Part shown: in pieces, positions 1 to 6,856 of the stretch
How positions within the stretch are numbered: position 1 is the stretch's first letter
How the letters are laid out: every line of letters starts with the position of its first letter
NCBI GenBank assembly: GCA_944338265.1
Contig: CALVLO010000017.1
Span: 1-14,683, forward strand
From: an uncultured Clostridia bacterium
GTDB lineage: Bacteria > Bacillota > Clostridia > Christensenellales > Borkfalkiaceae
Length of the DNA stretch: 14,683 nucleotides
Reading direction: 5' to 3'
The notes under the pieces: model-generated
The model's input: only the letters and a program-made list of their open reading frames with translations
What the model was told of the DNA's origin: nothing
The model's database searches: none
Position numbers and translations under genes: made by a program

Positions 1-327
1 CCCGCGGGCAAGGCGTGCGGGAGCTGCGGACCGACGACCTCCGCCCGCATGAATGCCTTTGCGCCCCGTCTGCTGGCGAGAGCGCCCCTCGGCCCGATCG
101 GGACGCGCGTGCGGTGTGAGGAGACGCGCGCCGCCCTGCATCGCAACGGGCGGGCATACTTTGCCGCCATTGGCGGTGCGGGCGCGGAATACGGCAGCGC
201 CGTGCGCAAGATGGAGCTCGTCGCCTTCCCCGATCTGCTGAGCGAAGCCGTTTACCGCATGCAGGTCGTCGATTTTCCCGCCGTCGTCGCCATCGACAGC
301 GCGGGCAACAGCATCTACGATAGATAA
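1..327 (+). CDS. Fumarate hydratase / tartrate dehydratase beta-type (C-terminal) protein, 5'-truncated by window edge
   Basis: The reading frame is open from base 1 and ends at TAA 325-327, so 108 C-terminal residues are present. The fragment carries the GPTTSARM motif at residues 11-18 and a tail ending FPAVVAIDSAGNSIY. These are hallmarks of the beta (swivelling) domain of class I Fe-S hydro-lyases: the fumarase beta subunit, the TtdB subunit of L-tartrate dehydratase, or the C-terminus of a one-chain fumarase. The enzyme family interconverts fumarate and malate, or dehydrates tartrate, in the cytoplasm. The usual I-G-K-G segment reads IGTRVR here, and the usual DLGxEA reads DLLSEA. The copy is therefore somewhat divergent, and its substrate cannot be assigned from this fragment. 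The alpha subunit would lie upstream, outside the window. The family call is firm; whether it is FumB or TtdB is open. Confidence 0.85.
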   Translation, partial: PAGKACGSCGPTTSARMNAFAPRLLARAPLGPIGTRVRCEETRAALHRNGRAYFAAIGGAGAEYGSAVRKMELVAFPDLLSEAVYRMQVVDFPAVVAIDSAGNSIYDR

Positions 328-363
328 AAAAGCTCCCGCGCAAAACCTGCGGGAGCCTTTTTT
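327..363. terminator. Bidirectional rho-independent terminator
   Basis: An 8-bp perfect stem (332-339 GCTCCCGC with 349-356 GCGGGAGC) and a 9-nt loop are flanked by A6 on the left and T6 on the right. It can therefore stop transcription from both sides. It lies between the stop codon of the plus-strand hydro-lyase gene and the stop of minus-strand plsY, which converge here. Confidence 0.9.
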
Positions 364-367
364 GCAT

Positions 368-1105
368 TCACATATTGGAAGTGCCGCGCTTGCCCTTGGA
401 GAGCTTTTTTACGGAGGTGCGGTGTTCCTCCCCCGCAAACAGCCGCACAAGGTTTTTGCGGTGCGCGAACCATGTGAGGAAGTTGATCGCAAGCAGCAGC
501 ATGAAGATGCCGATCGTCCAGCCGTTGAGGAGCGCATCCGCATAGCGGAAATAGAACACCAGCCCCTGCCAGATGGAAAAACCGCTCACGCCGAGCAAAG
601 AGCCCATCGCCCCCCATTCGGTAAGAGCAATATAGCCGAACACGGCGGCGAGCCCCAAGATCCCGTAGAGGATAAACCAAGGGCTCTCGCAGGAAAGGCT
701 GAACCAAAACAGCCCGAGCGAGGATGCGATGCCCTTTCCGCCCTGAAAGCGCATCGTCACGGGATAAATATGCCCGATGATGACGAACAGCCCGCAAAAA
801 TAGCGGGTAAAATCGGAGACGGCAACGTCCGTTCCCGCAAACACATAGCCGCGGAAGATGAGGACGCTGGCAGCGGCGGGGATGCCCCCTTTGCAGGCAT
901 CGCACAAAAAGTTGATAAAGCCCACCTTGAGCCCGAACTCCCGCGCCATGTTCATCGTGCCGGGGTTCCCGCTGCCGATCTTGTGCACGTCTTTATGCTT
1001 GATCTTGGCGATGATGACGGCAAAGTTAAAGCAGCCGATGAGATAGCACAGCGCCGCCATGAGGATGAGCCAATACCAGAAATGGGAAAACGCGAGTTCC
1101 TTCAT
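368..1105 (-). CDS. plsY: Glycerol-3-phosphate acyltransferase PlsY
   Basis: This 245-residue integral membrane enzyme transfers the acyl group from acyl-phosphate to sn-glycerol-3-phosphate, forming lysophosphatidate, the first step of phospholipid synthesis in most Gram-positive bacteria. All three PlsY signature loops are visible: GSGNPGTMN at residues 44-52, GHIYPVTMRFQGGKG at 111-125 and HRKNLVRLFAGEE at 215-227. Several hydrophobic helices separate them. It is somewhat longer than the usual ~200 residues because of a basic C-terminal tail (231-245). The ATG overlaps the der stop codon in an ATGA junction (1102-1105). An AAGGAG ribosome site sits inside the der end, so translation is likely coupled. 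der-plsY is a common Firmicutes order; the gpsA gene that often follows is absent here. Confidence 0.96.
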   Translation of the reverse strand: MKELAFSHFWYWLILMAALCYLIGCFNFAVIIAKIKHKDVHKIGSGNPGTMNMAREFGLKVGFINFLCDACKGGIPAAASVLIFRGYVFAGTDVAVSDFTRYFCGLFVIIGHIYPVTMRFQGGKGIASSLGLFWFSLSCESPWFILYGILGLAAVFGYIALTEWGAMGSLLGVSGFSIWQGLVFYFRYADALLNGWTIGIFMLLLAINFLTWFAHRKNLVRLFAGEEHRTSVKKLSKGKRGTSNM

Positions 1106-2412
1106 GGCGTCTGCTCCTTGTTGCGCACGCGGATGCGGATGGGCGTGCCCGAAAAATCGTATGCCCCGCGGATGACGTTCTCGAGATAGCGCTCGTAGGA
1201 AAAGTGCATGAGCCCTTCGTCGTTGACCATGAGCACAAAGAGCGGCGGCGCAACGGCGGGCTGCGAGGCAAAGTAGAGTTTGAGCCGCCGCCCCTGATAG
1301 GAGGGAGGCTCGGAAATGCGCATCGCATCCATCAAAAGGTCGTTGAGTTCGCCCGTGGGCACGCGGAAATGCGCGTGCGCATATGCCTCTTCGGCAAGCG
1401 GGAGGATGCGCTCGACGCGCTGCCCCGTCTTGGCGGAAATGTACACGGATTTGAAATAGTCCATGAATTTGAGATCGTCGCGCAGCTTCTTTTCAAACTT
1501 TTCGACGGTGTGGGTATCCTTTTCGATGGTATCCCACTTGTTCATGACGACGACGCTCGGCTTGCCCTGCTCGTGCACATAGCCGATGATCTTGACGTCC
1601 TGCTCGGTGAGCCCCTCGCCCGCATCCACCACGAGAAGGCAGACGTCGGCGCGGCGCACCGCATCGAAGGCGCGCAGCACGGAGTAGTACTCCACATCGT
1701 CCTCGACGGAGCGCTTGCGGCGGATGCCCGCCGTATCGATGATGGTATATGCCTTCCCGCCCTGTTCAAAGCGGGTATCCACGGCGTCGCGCGTCGTCCC
1801 CGCGAGCGGCGTGACGATGGTGCGCTCCTGCCCCAAGATCTTATTGACGAGCGAGCTCTTGCCCGCGTTGGGCTTGCCGACGACGGCGATCTTCAGCGAG
1901 CCGTCCTCCTCGCCCTCCCCCTTGGGGAACGCCTCCACTGCGGTATCGAGCACGTCGCCGATGCCGCGGGAGTGCTCCGAAGAGACGGCATAGGGCTCGC
2001 CCAGCCCCAAAGAATAAAACTCAAAGAGCTTTTCGGGCGAGTAGTCATCTACCTTATTGACGACGAGCACAACGGGTTTTTGGCTGCGGCGAAGGTATTC
2101 CGCCACATCATGATCGGAGGCGGTGAGCCCCTCTCTGCCGTCGGTAAAAAAGAGGATGACGTCCGCAAGCTCGACGGCGGCTTTCGCCTGAAGGGCGATC
2201 TCCTTCCACATGGTATCGTCGCTTTTGAGCTCGATGCCGCCCGTATCGATGAGGGTAAAGGGCTTGGCGCGCCATTCGCAATCCGCGGTGATGCGGTCGC
2301 GCGTGACGCCCGGCCTGTTTTCCGTGATGGAGATCTTACGCCCCGCGACCTTATTAAAGAAGGTGCTCTTGCCCACGTTGGGGCGTCCTACGATTGCAAC
2401 GACGGGTCTCAT
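1102..2412 (-). CDS. der: Ribosome assembly GTPase Der (EngA)
   Basis: This 436-residue protein has two tandem Era-type GTPase domains and a C-terminal KH-like domain, the full-length Der architecture. Domain 1 shows the P-loop GRPNVGKS (9-16), DTGG (56-59) and NKVD (119-122). Domain 2 shows GKPNAGKSS (179-187), DTAG (226-229) and NKWD (291-294). The KH-like domain runs from about residue 348 to the end. Der is an essential factor in 50S ribosomal subunit maturation and acts in the cytoplasm. The ATG at 2412 is preceded by AAGGAG (2419-2424) at good spacing, and a consensus promoter lies just upstream. It forms a two-gene operon with plsY. No key residue appears to be missing. Confidence 0.98.
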   Translation of the reverse strand: MRPVVAIVGRPNVGKSTFFNKVAGRKISITENRPGVTRDRITADCEWRAKPFTLIDTGGIELKSDDTMWKEIALQAKAAVELADVILFFTDGREGLTASDHDVAEYLRRSQKPVVLVVNKVDDYSPEKLFEFYSLGLGEPYAVSSEHSRGIGDVLDTAVEAFPKGEGEEDGSLKIAVVGKPNAGKSSLVNKILGQERTIVTPLAGTTRDAVDTRFEQGGKAYTIIDTAGIRRKRSVEDDVEYYSVLRAFDAVRRADVCLLVVDAGEGLTEQDVKIIGYVHEQGKPSVVVMNKWDTIEKDTHTVEKFEKKLRDDLKFMDYFKSVYISAKTGQRVERILPLAEEAYAHAHFRVPTGELNDLLMDAMRISEPPSYQGRRLKLYFASQPAVAPPLFVLMVNDEGLMHFSYERYLENVIRGAYDFSGTPIRIRVRNKEQTP

Positions 2413-2439
2413 CCTCTGCTCCTTTTACTTCTTGCATCA

Positions 2440-2468
2440 ATTATAGAGAAATTTTTCCCGTTTGTAAA
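2440..2468 (-). promoter_or_regulatory. Sigma-A promoter of der-plsY
   Basis: On the minus strand, TTTACA (2463-2468), a 17-nt spacer and TATAAT (2440-2445) form a near-consensus promoter ending about 28 nt before the der ATG. The -35 box lies directly after the U-tract of the terminator belonging to the upstream small membrane protein gene. Confidence 0.8.
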
Positions 2469-2469
2469 G

Positions 2470-2498
2470 AAAAAACGGCTTGCCGAAGGCAAACCGTT
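2470..2498 (-). terminator. Rho-independent terminator after the 102-aa membrane protein gene
   Basis: Read on the minus strand, AACGGTTTGCC pairs with GGCAAGCCGTT (2488-2498 with 2474-2484) around a 3-nt loop, with one internal mismatch. It runs into a T6 tract (2475-2470), 14 nt past the stop codon at 2512. A T6 on the plus side (2501-2506) might also let it act in the other direction. Confidence 0.85.
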
Positions 2499-2511
2499 GA
2501 TTTTTTATCGC

Positions 2512-2820
2512 TCAGAACAGCCCGAGGATGACGCTTGCGATATACAAGGCGAGCGCGATCCAAAAGACGATCTGCCAAGCCTTGCCCTTGCTGCGCGCAA
2601 ACGCAAACGCGCCGAACACGATGCCGATGAGCAGCGCGATATCCTTAACGAGGCGGATGATCCCGAACAGCCTGCCGCTCACATCCACGCCCACGAGCGG
2701 GAGCAGGTTATCGACGAAGATGAGGACTGCCGCGAGGATGAGCGCGAAGTAGCAGCAGATCCTGATCAGATCGTTGCGCGCCGCGCGTTCCGTTCTCTGT
2801 TTGTTATTGTTGTTTGCCAT
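2512..2820 (-). CDS. Small three-helix membrane protein, function unknown
   Basis: The protein has 102 residues and I do not recognise its family. It starts with a short polar, Asn-rich N-terminus (MANNNNKQRTERAARND). Three hydrophobic segments follow, at about residues 18-40, 57-77 and 81-102, the last running to the C-terminus. The ATG at 2820 has a strong AGGAGGG site upstream. The gene has its own TTGAAA/TATAAT promoter and its own terminator, so it appears to be a single-gene transcription unit lodged between the lgt-pyrR operon and der-plsY. It could be a small envelope protein. No catalytic motif is visible and no function can be inferred from position. That it is a real gene is well supported by codon use and signals. 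Confidence 0.8.
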   Translation of the reverse strand: MANNNNKQRTERAARNDLIRICCYFALILAAVLIFVDNLLPLVGVDVSGRLFGIIRLVKDIALLIGIVFGAFAFARSKGKAWQIVFWIALALYIASVILGLF

Positions 2821-2841
2821 ACCGATCCCTCCTTTTTCTGT

Positions 2842-2859
2842 GGCACGGCTCCCCGTGCC
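2842..2859 (-). other. 5'-UTR hairpin of the 102-aa membrane protein gene
   Basis: A perfect 7-bp stem (GGCACGG/CCGTGCC) with the 4-nt loop GGAG forms in the leader RNA, between the predicted start site near 2865 and the AGGAGGG ribosome site. No U-tract follows, so it is not a typical terminator. It may stabilise the short leader. Confidence 0.5.
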
Positions 2860-2870
2860 CTACGCCCTGT

Positions 2871-2899
2871 ATTATAGCACGGCGCGGGGGGATTTTCAA
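2871..2899 (-). promoter_or_regulatory. Sigma-A promoter of the 102-aa membrane protein gene
   Basis: On the minus strand, TTGAAA (2894-2899), a 17-nt spacer and TATAAT (2871-2876) form a near-consensus promoter just after the pyrR stop codon. I saw no convincing terminator between pyrR and this promoter, so operon read-through is possible. Confidence 0.8.
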
Positions 2900-2915
2900 G
2901 TAATTTCGCCGATTT

Positions 2916-3446
2916 TCAGCGATCTTTTTCGGGCTTGTAGAGATAGACGCCGTCTTCGCCGTCCACCTCCGCAAAATGCACTTCGATGCGCTCTTTGCGC
3001 GAAGTCGGCACGTTCTTGCCCACGCCGTCGGCACGGAAGGGAAGTTCCCTGTGCCCGCGGTCGATGAGGGTGAAGAGCCGCACGGCGCGCGCCCTGCCCA
3101 GCGAGGAGATCGCCGCGAGCGCCGCCCGCACCGTCCTGCCCGTATACAGCACGTCGTCCACGAGCACGACCTGCCTTCCCTCGATGTCAAACCCGATCTC
3201 GCTGCCTTTGAAGACGGCGTCGCACCCCTCCAAAAGATCGTCGCGGTACAGCGCAATATCGAGGATGCCGAGGGGCACCTCCGCGCCCTCGAGGCGGGCG
3301 ATCTCTTTTTGCATCCTGCGGGCGAGGATGACGCCCCGCGTGCGGATGCCGATGAGCACAAAGTCCGTCCCCTTGCACGCCTCCGCCGCCTGCATCGCAA
3401 GCCGCGTGACGGCGCGCCGCATCTCCTCTTTGTCAAGTATGAGCAT
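2916..3446 (-). CDS. pyrR: PyrR: pyrimidine operon RNA-binding attenuator / uracil phosphoribosyltransferase
   Basis: This 176-residue type I phosphoribosyltransferase has the PRPP-binding motif VVLVDDVLYTGRTVR at residues 93-107. PyrR-specific segments are GIRTRGVILA (33-42) and LIDRGHRELPF (127-137). In Firmicutes, UMP-bound PyrR binds pyr mRNA leaders and promotes transcription attenuation, and it has some uracil phosphoribosyltransferase activity. No pyr biosynthesis genes or PyrR-binding leader are visible in this window, so its targets would be elsewhere. It is the last gene of the lgt operon. Its ATG lies inside the end of rluD (14-nt overlap), with an AGGAGGG site 13 nt upstream, and the lspA-rluD-pyrR order is a known Firmicutes arrangement. 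Length is normal for the family (about 180). Confidence 0.95.
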   Translation of the reverse strand: MLILDKEEMRRAVTRLAMQAAEACKGTDFVLIGIRTRGVILARRMQKEIARLEGAEVPLGILDIALYRDDLLEGCDAVFKGSEIGFDIEGRQVVLVDDVLYTGRTVRAALAAISSLGRARAVRLFTLIDRGHRELPFRADGVGKNVPTSRKERIEVHFAEVDGEDGVYLYKPEKDR

Positions 3447-4350
3447 GGCTCTCCCGTTCCCTCCTTACAATTTCGAGCACGCGCTGAAAATATGCGGGCA
3501 GCGGCGCCGCGAACGTCATCCGCTCCCCCGTTTTGGGATGGGTGAGCGTGAGGCGGAAGGCGTGCAGAAGCTGCCCTTCGAGCGCAAAGCGCTGCTTTTT
3601 ATAGCCGTAGACGGGATCGCCCACCACGGGGTGCCCCAAATATTTGGCATGCACGCGGATCTGATGGGTGCGCCCCGTGCCGAGCGAGAAGCGCACGAGC
3701 GTGTTGGCTGCAAAGCGCTCCTCTACAAAAAAGTCCGTCTCGGCGCGCCGCCCGCCCGCGGGCAGCACCGCCATTTTCAGCCTGTCTTTGGGATCGCGCC
3801 CGATGAGAGTGGAGATATGCCCCCTATCCTCTTTGAGGACGCCCTCCAACAGGGCGAGATATTCGCGCTTGCACGATTTTTCCGCGATCTGCGCGGCGAG
3901 CGAGAGATGCGCCGCGTCGTTCTTTGCCACGACCAAAAGCCCGGAAGTATCCTTATCGATGCGGTGCACGATGCCCGGGCGGATGGCGCCGTTGATGCCG
4001 CTCAAAGCGCGCAGACGGTACAAAAGGGCGTTGACGAGCGTGCCCTCCGTTCTGCCCGCGCCCGCGTGCACAGTCATGCCCTGCGGCTTGTTGACGACGG
4101 CGATATCTTCATCCTCATAGACGATCTCGACGGGGATATCCTCCGGCTGCGCCGCAATGGGAACGGGCGGCGGGATGTCCACCGCAACGACCGTCCCCGC
4201 TTTGAGCATCTGCCCCGCCTTGACGGGCACGCCGTCCGCGAAGATATGCCCGCCCTCCGCAAGTTTTTTGACGGCGGAGCGGGTGAGCCCCGCCGCACCG
4301 CTTACAAACACGTCGGCACGGCAGGGCGCGCCGACGCGGTACTCATCCAT
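3433..4350 (-). CDS. rluD: Large-subunit rRNA pseudouridine synthase, RluA/RluD family
   Basis: The protein has 305 residues. It has an N-terminal S4-like RNA-binding region (about 13-60) and a RluA-type catalytic domain with the motif RPGIVHRIDKDTSGLLVVAKN (positions 124-144). The catalytic aspartate is D132 in HRID. LGTGRTHQIRVH (about residues 223-234) is the second family motif. These enzymes convert specific uridines of 23S rRNA to pseudouridine. The start chosen is ATG 4348-4350, which overlaps the lspA stop by 8 nt and has AAGGGG upstream within lspA. The frame stays open further upstream, but that part overlaps lspA and does not resemble this family. Whether the target is the RluD site or another RluA-family site cannot be told from sequence alone. 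Confidence 0.93.
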   Translation of the reverse strand: MDEYRVGAPCRADVFVSGAAGLTRSAVKKLAEGGHIFADGVPVKAGQMLKAGTVVAVDIPPPVPIAAQPEDIPVEIVYEDEDIAVVNKPQGMTVHAGAGRTEGTLVNALLYRLRALSGINGAIRPGIVHRIDKDTSGLLVVAKNDAAHLSLAAQIAEKSCKREYLALLEGVLKEDRGHISTLIGRDPKDRLKMAVLPAGGRRAETDFFVEERFAANTLVRFSLGTGRTHQIRVHAKYLGHPVVGDPVYGYKKQRFALEGQLLHAFRLTLTHPKTGERMTFAAPLPAYFQRVLEIVRRERESHAHT

Positions 4351-4942
4351 TCTTTTTTCCCTTGTGCCCGTTTCTGCGGTCGCGCTCCTCATCCTCCCTT
4401 CTCGCCTCCTCCCGCCATTTTTTGGTGAGCGGGAATACGGCGTTCTTGCCGATAAACAGGATGATAAAGGCGAGCACGATGACGCCGAACACGATATAGA
4501 TATCTGCCAGATTGCAGACATAGGAGAGGAGGAGGCGCACATCGAGGAAGTCGCGCACATACCCGAGGCTGAGCCGATCGATGATATTGCCGACGGCGCC
4601 CGCCTCGACCACGGCAAGGCAGATGCGCACGGGCATGTTATTGCGAAACACCGTAAAAAAGGCGACGGCGAGCAGCACGGCAAGCGCCACCGTCACGCCG
4701 ATGATGATCGCCATAATGAGCGGATCGTCGCTCGCAATGCCGAAGGCGATACCGAAATTTTGCTCGTAGTTGAGCTTTACGATCCCCAAAAAGTAGGAAG
4801 GCTGGTTGAGCCCGAAGGCAAGTTCGTACCACTCCGCCCATGCTTTGGTGATCAGATCGACGGCAAGCAGGATCGCAAAGATGAGCCCGCCGCCCAAGCC
4901 CGCCATAATGTAGTGATACCGCCGCATTTGCCGCTCCGTCAT
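4343..4942 (-). CDS. lspA: Lipoprotein signal peptidase (signal peptidase II)
   Basis: This 199-residue aspartyl protease of the membrane cleaves the signal peptide from diacylglyceryl-modified prolipoproteins. The catalytic aspartates are D122 in GNIIDRL and D147 in CNLADIYI. The family segment NYEQNFGIAFGI (58-69) and about four hydrophobic helices are present. It is longer than the usual 150-170 residues because of a charged C-terminal tail rich in K, R and E (about 168-199). Part of that tail is encoded by the ribosome binding site of rluD. The ATG overlaps the upstream gene's stop as ATGA (4939-4942). The operon also contains lgt, which encodes the preceding step of lipoprotein maturation. 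Confidence 0.96.
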   Translation of the reverse strand: MTERQMRRYHYIMAGLGGGLIFAILLAVDLITKAWAEWYELAFGLNQPSYFLGIVKLNYEQNFGIAFGIASDDPLIMAIIIGVTVALAVLLAVAFFTVFRNNMPVRICLAVVEAGAVGNIIDRLSLGYVRDFLDVRLLLSYVCNLADIYIVFGVIVLAFIILFIGKNAVFPLTKKWREEARREDEERDRRNGHKGKKNG

Positions 4943-5421
4943 TCGCCTTCCTCCATCAGTCCGAGATCTTTACACAATTTTCCGAGATCGAGCGGCTTTT
5001 TGGGGGCGAGCACCTCTTCCATATCCAGCCCGTCCTCCTCTCCGCCCTCGCCGAGCGCCGCATCGAGCGACTCCACAAAGGCGGCAAACGCCGCGGTATC
5101 CTCTTCGTCGGGATATTTTTGCATGAGCTTTGCGAGCAGCAAGCGGCACTTTTCGATGAGCAGCGCCGTCTCCTTACTGCCGTTCTCCGCCGCACGGACG
5201 CTCTCTTCGCGGATGCGCTTTCCGTCCGCCACGGCATGCACGAGCGCATCCGCAACGCTTCCGCGCTCCGCCTCCAACTCCGAGACGCGCGCCGCAAGCG
5301 TGCGGTTTTCCCTGCGGAGCTCCTCCGCAGCCGCCTGTTGGGCTTTGAGCGCCCCGTCGTATTCCTCGCGCAGGCGGCGGACGAGCGCCGCTACATCGCG
5401 CTTTGAGTATAAGCCAAACAT
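4939..5421 (-). CDS. Coiled-coil protein of unknown function
   Basis: The protein has 160 residues and I do not assign it to a family. Residues about 10-90 are rich in E, K, R, A and L with heptad-like spacing, suggesting one long coiled coil. The C-terminal part is acidic (EGGEEDGLDMEE) and ends in a short LDLGKLCKDLGL segment. There is no signal peptide or membrane helix. The layout is loosely reminiscent of DivIVA-like or cell-division scaffold proteins, but the characteristic DivIVA N-terminus is not evident. Its ATG has TAAGGAGG 6 nt upstream. It starts 10 nt after pncB and overlaps lspA by ATGA, with the lspA ribosome site encoded in its MEEGE end, so it is co-translated with these genes. 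Confidence 0.8.
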   Translation of the reverse strand: MFGLYSKRDVAALVRRLREEYDGALKAQQAAAEELRRENRTLAARVSELEAERGSVADALVHAVADGKRIREESVRAAENGSKETALLIEKCRLLLAKLMQKYPDEEDTAAFAAFVESLDAALGEGGEEDGLDMEEVLAPKKPLDLGKLCKDLGLMEEGE

Positions 5422-5431
5422 CGCCGCCTCC

Positions 5432-6856
5432 TTACCGCCCGTGCGCTTCGACGAGCTTGCGTTTGAGCTCGAAGAGCGCGGGGGACAAGTCTACTTTATA
5501 GATATGCGGCATATCTTGCCGCGTATACTCCTCCCAAAAGCGCGCGTATTCCGCGGCGCGGTAGGCTGCGATCTCGGCGATGGAATAGCGCGGCTGCACA
5601 TATTTCCCGCCGGAGATGAGCTTTTCGCGGAGCTTTCTCGCGCGGAAGGAGGTCACCGTCATGCGCTTCCATGTATCGACGGGGTGAAAGAGGGTGAGCG
5701 GCTTGCTCTCGTCGACCTGCTCCCCCGCCCGCACAATGTAATCCGCGAGCGCCTTGTCCGTCTCTTTATCGTAGATGCGGTACACCTCTTTGAAAGAGGG
5801 ATTGGTGATCTTCTCCGTCGTATCCGAGAGCTTGATCTTGGGGATCTCCTCACCGCCCTCGTACACCGCGGCGAGCTTGTACACGCCGCCGAGCGCGGGC
5901 ATATCGGCACTCGTGATGAGCTTGGTGCCAACGCCCCAGCTATCGATGCGCGCGCCCTGCGCCTTTAAGGAGCGGATGAGCGTCTCGTCGAGATCGCCGG
6001 AGGCGCAGATGACCGCCTTTTCGAAGCCAGCCGCATCGAGCATCTTGCGCGCCTCTTTGGAAAGGTAGGCGAGATCGCCCGAATCGAGGCGGATGCCCTT
6101 GGGCTCATACCCCTTTTCACGCAGTTCGCGGAAGACACGGATGGCATTGGGCACGCCGCTGCGGAGGGTATCGTAGGTATCGACGAGCAGCAGACAGTTC
6201 TCGGGAAAGCTCTCCGCATAGCCGCGGAACGCCTCGAGCTCGCTCTCAAAATCCATCACCCAGCTGTGCGCCATCGTTCCCGAAACGGGCACGCGGAAGA
6301 GCTTGCCCGCATACACGTTGGAAGTGCCCACGCAGCCGCCGATCATGGCGGCACGCGCGCCGTACACGCCTGCATCCGCACCCTGTGCGCGGCGCAAGCC
6401 AAACTCCATCACGCCGCCGCCCGCCGCCGCGCAGATCTTGGCAGCTTTGGAGGCAATGAGCGTCTGATGGTTGATAAAGGTGAGCAGCGCCGTCTCCACG
6501 AGCTGCGCCTCGAGCATGGGCGCCACGACGGTGACGATGGGCTCGTATGGGAAGACGATCTCTCCCTCGCGCACGGCGTACACGTCGCCCGTGAAGCGGA
6601 GCTGCGCAAGATAGGCGAGGTAGTCCTCCGTGAACATTCCGAGCGAGCGCAGATAGGCGATATCGCTCTCCTCAAAGTGCAAATGGGTGAGGTAATCCGC
6701 CGCCTGCTCCAGCCCCGCCGCGACCGAATAGGTGATGAGTCGGTTGGGGCGGAAGAAAATATCGAACACCGCCTTCTGCGTGTGTTTGCCCCGCGAAAAG
6801 TACCCCTGCCCCATCGTGAGCTGATACAGGTCGGTGAGGAGGGTAAGATTTCTCAT
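5432..6856 (-). CDS. pncB: Nicotinate phosphoribosyltransferase
   Basis: This 474-residue cytoplasmic enzyme joins nicotinate to PRPP, with ATP hydrolysis, to give nicotinate mononucleotide. It is the entry step of NAD salvage (Preiss-Handler pathway). Family markers are TDLYQLTM at 8-15, FFRP at 34-37, EFGLRRAQG at 151-159, GTMAHSWVM at 193-201 with the conserved histidine H196 (the phosphorylated residue in the family), RLDSGDL at 256-262 and GVGTKL at 308-313. Length matches the Gram-positive type of about 480 residues. The ATG overlaps the lgt stop codon as ATGA (6853-6856). Its GGAGGGGG ribosome site forms the Gly-rich end of Lgt. No defects are visible. Confidence 0.96.
   Translation of the reverse strand: MRNLTLLTDLYQLTMGQGYFSRGKHTQKAVFDIFFRPNRLITYSVAAGLEQAADYLTHLHFEESDIAYLRSLGMFTEDYLAYLAQLRFTGDVYAVREGEIVFPYEPIVTVVAPMLEAQLVETALLTFINHQTLIASKAAKICAAAGGGVMEFGLRRAQGADAGVYGARAAMIGGCVGTSNVYAGKLFRVPVSGTMAHSWVMDFESELEAFRGYAESFPENCLLLVDTYDTLRSGVPNAIRVFRELREKGYEPKGIRLDSGDLAYLSKEARKMLDAAGFEKAVICASGDLDETLIRSLKAQGARIDSWGVGTKLITSADMPALGGVYKLAAVYEGGEEIPKIKLSDTTEKITNPSFKEVYRIYDKETDKALADYIVRAGEQVDESKPLTLFHPVDTWKRMTVTSFRARKLREKLISGGKYVQPRYSIAEIAAYRAAEYARFWEEYTRQDMPHIYKVDLSPALFELKRKLVEAHGR

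Noticed and set aside
2842..2859. Hairpin upstream of the 102-aa gene as terminator of the pyrR operon
   Set aside because: It lies downstream of the small gene's own promoter and has no U-tract, so it is better read as a leader hairpin.
4351..4683. N-terminal extension of the pseudouridine synthase within the open frame
   Set aside because: It overlaps lspA, is Ser/Cys/Arg-rich with no S4-domain similarity, and the ATG at 4350 has a ribosome site and gives the usual family length.
1204..5968. Very long plus-strand open frames opposite der, rluD/pyrR, lspA and pncB (up to about 600 codons)
   Set aside because: They lie antisense to well-recognised genes, have low-complexity composition rich in R, H, D and P, and no ribosome sites. 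They are a by-product of GC-rich codon bias.
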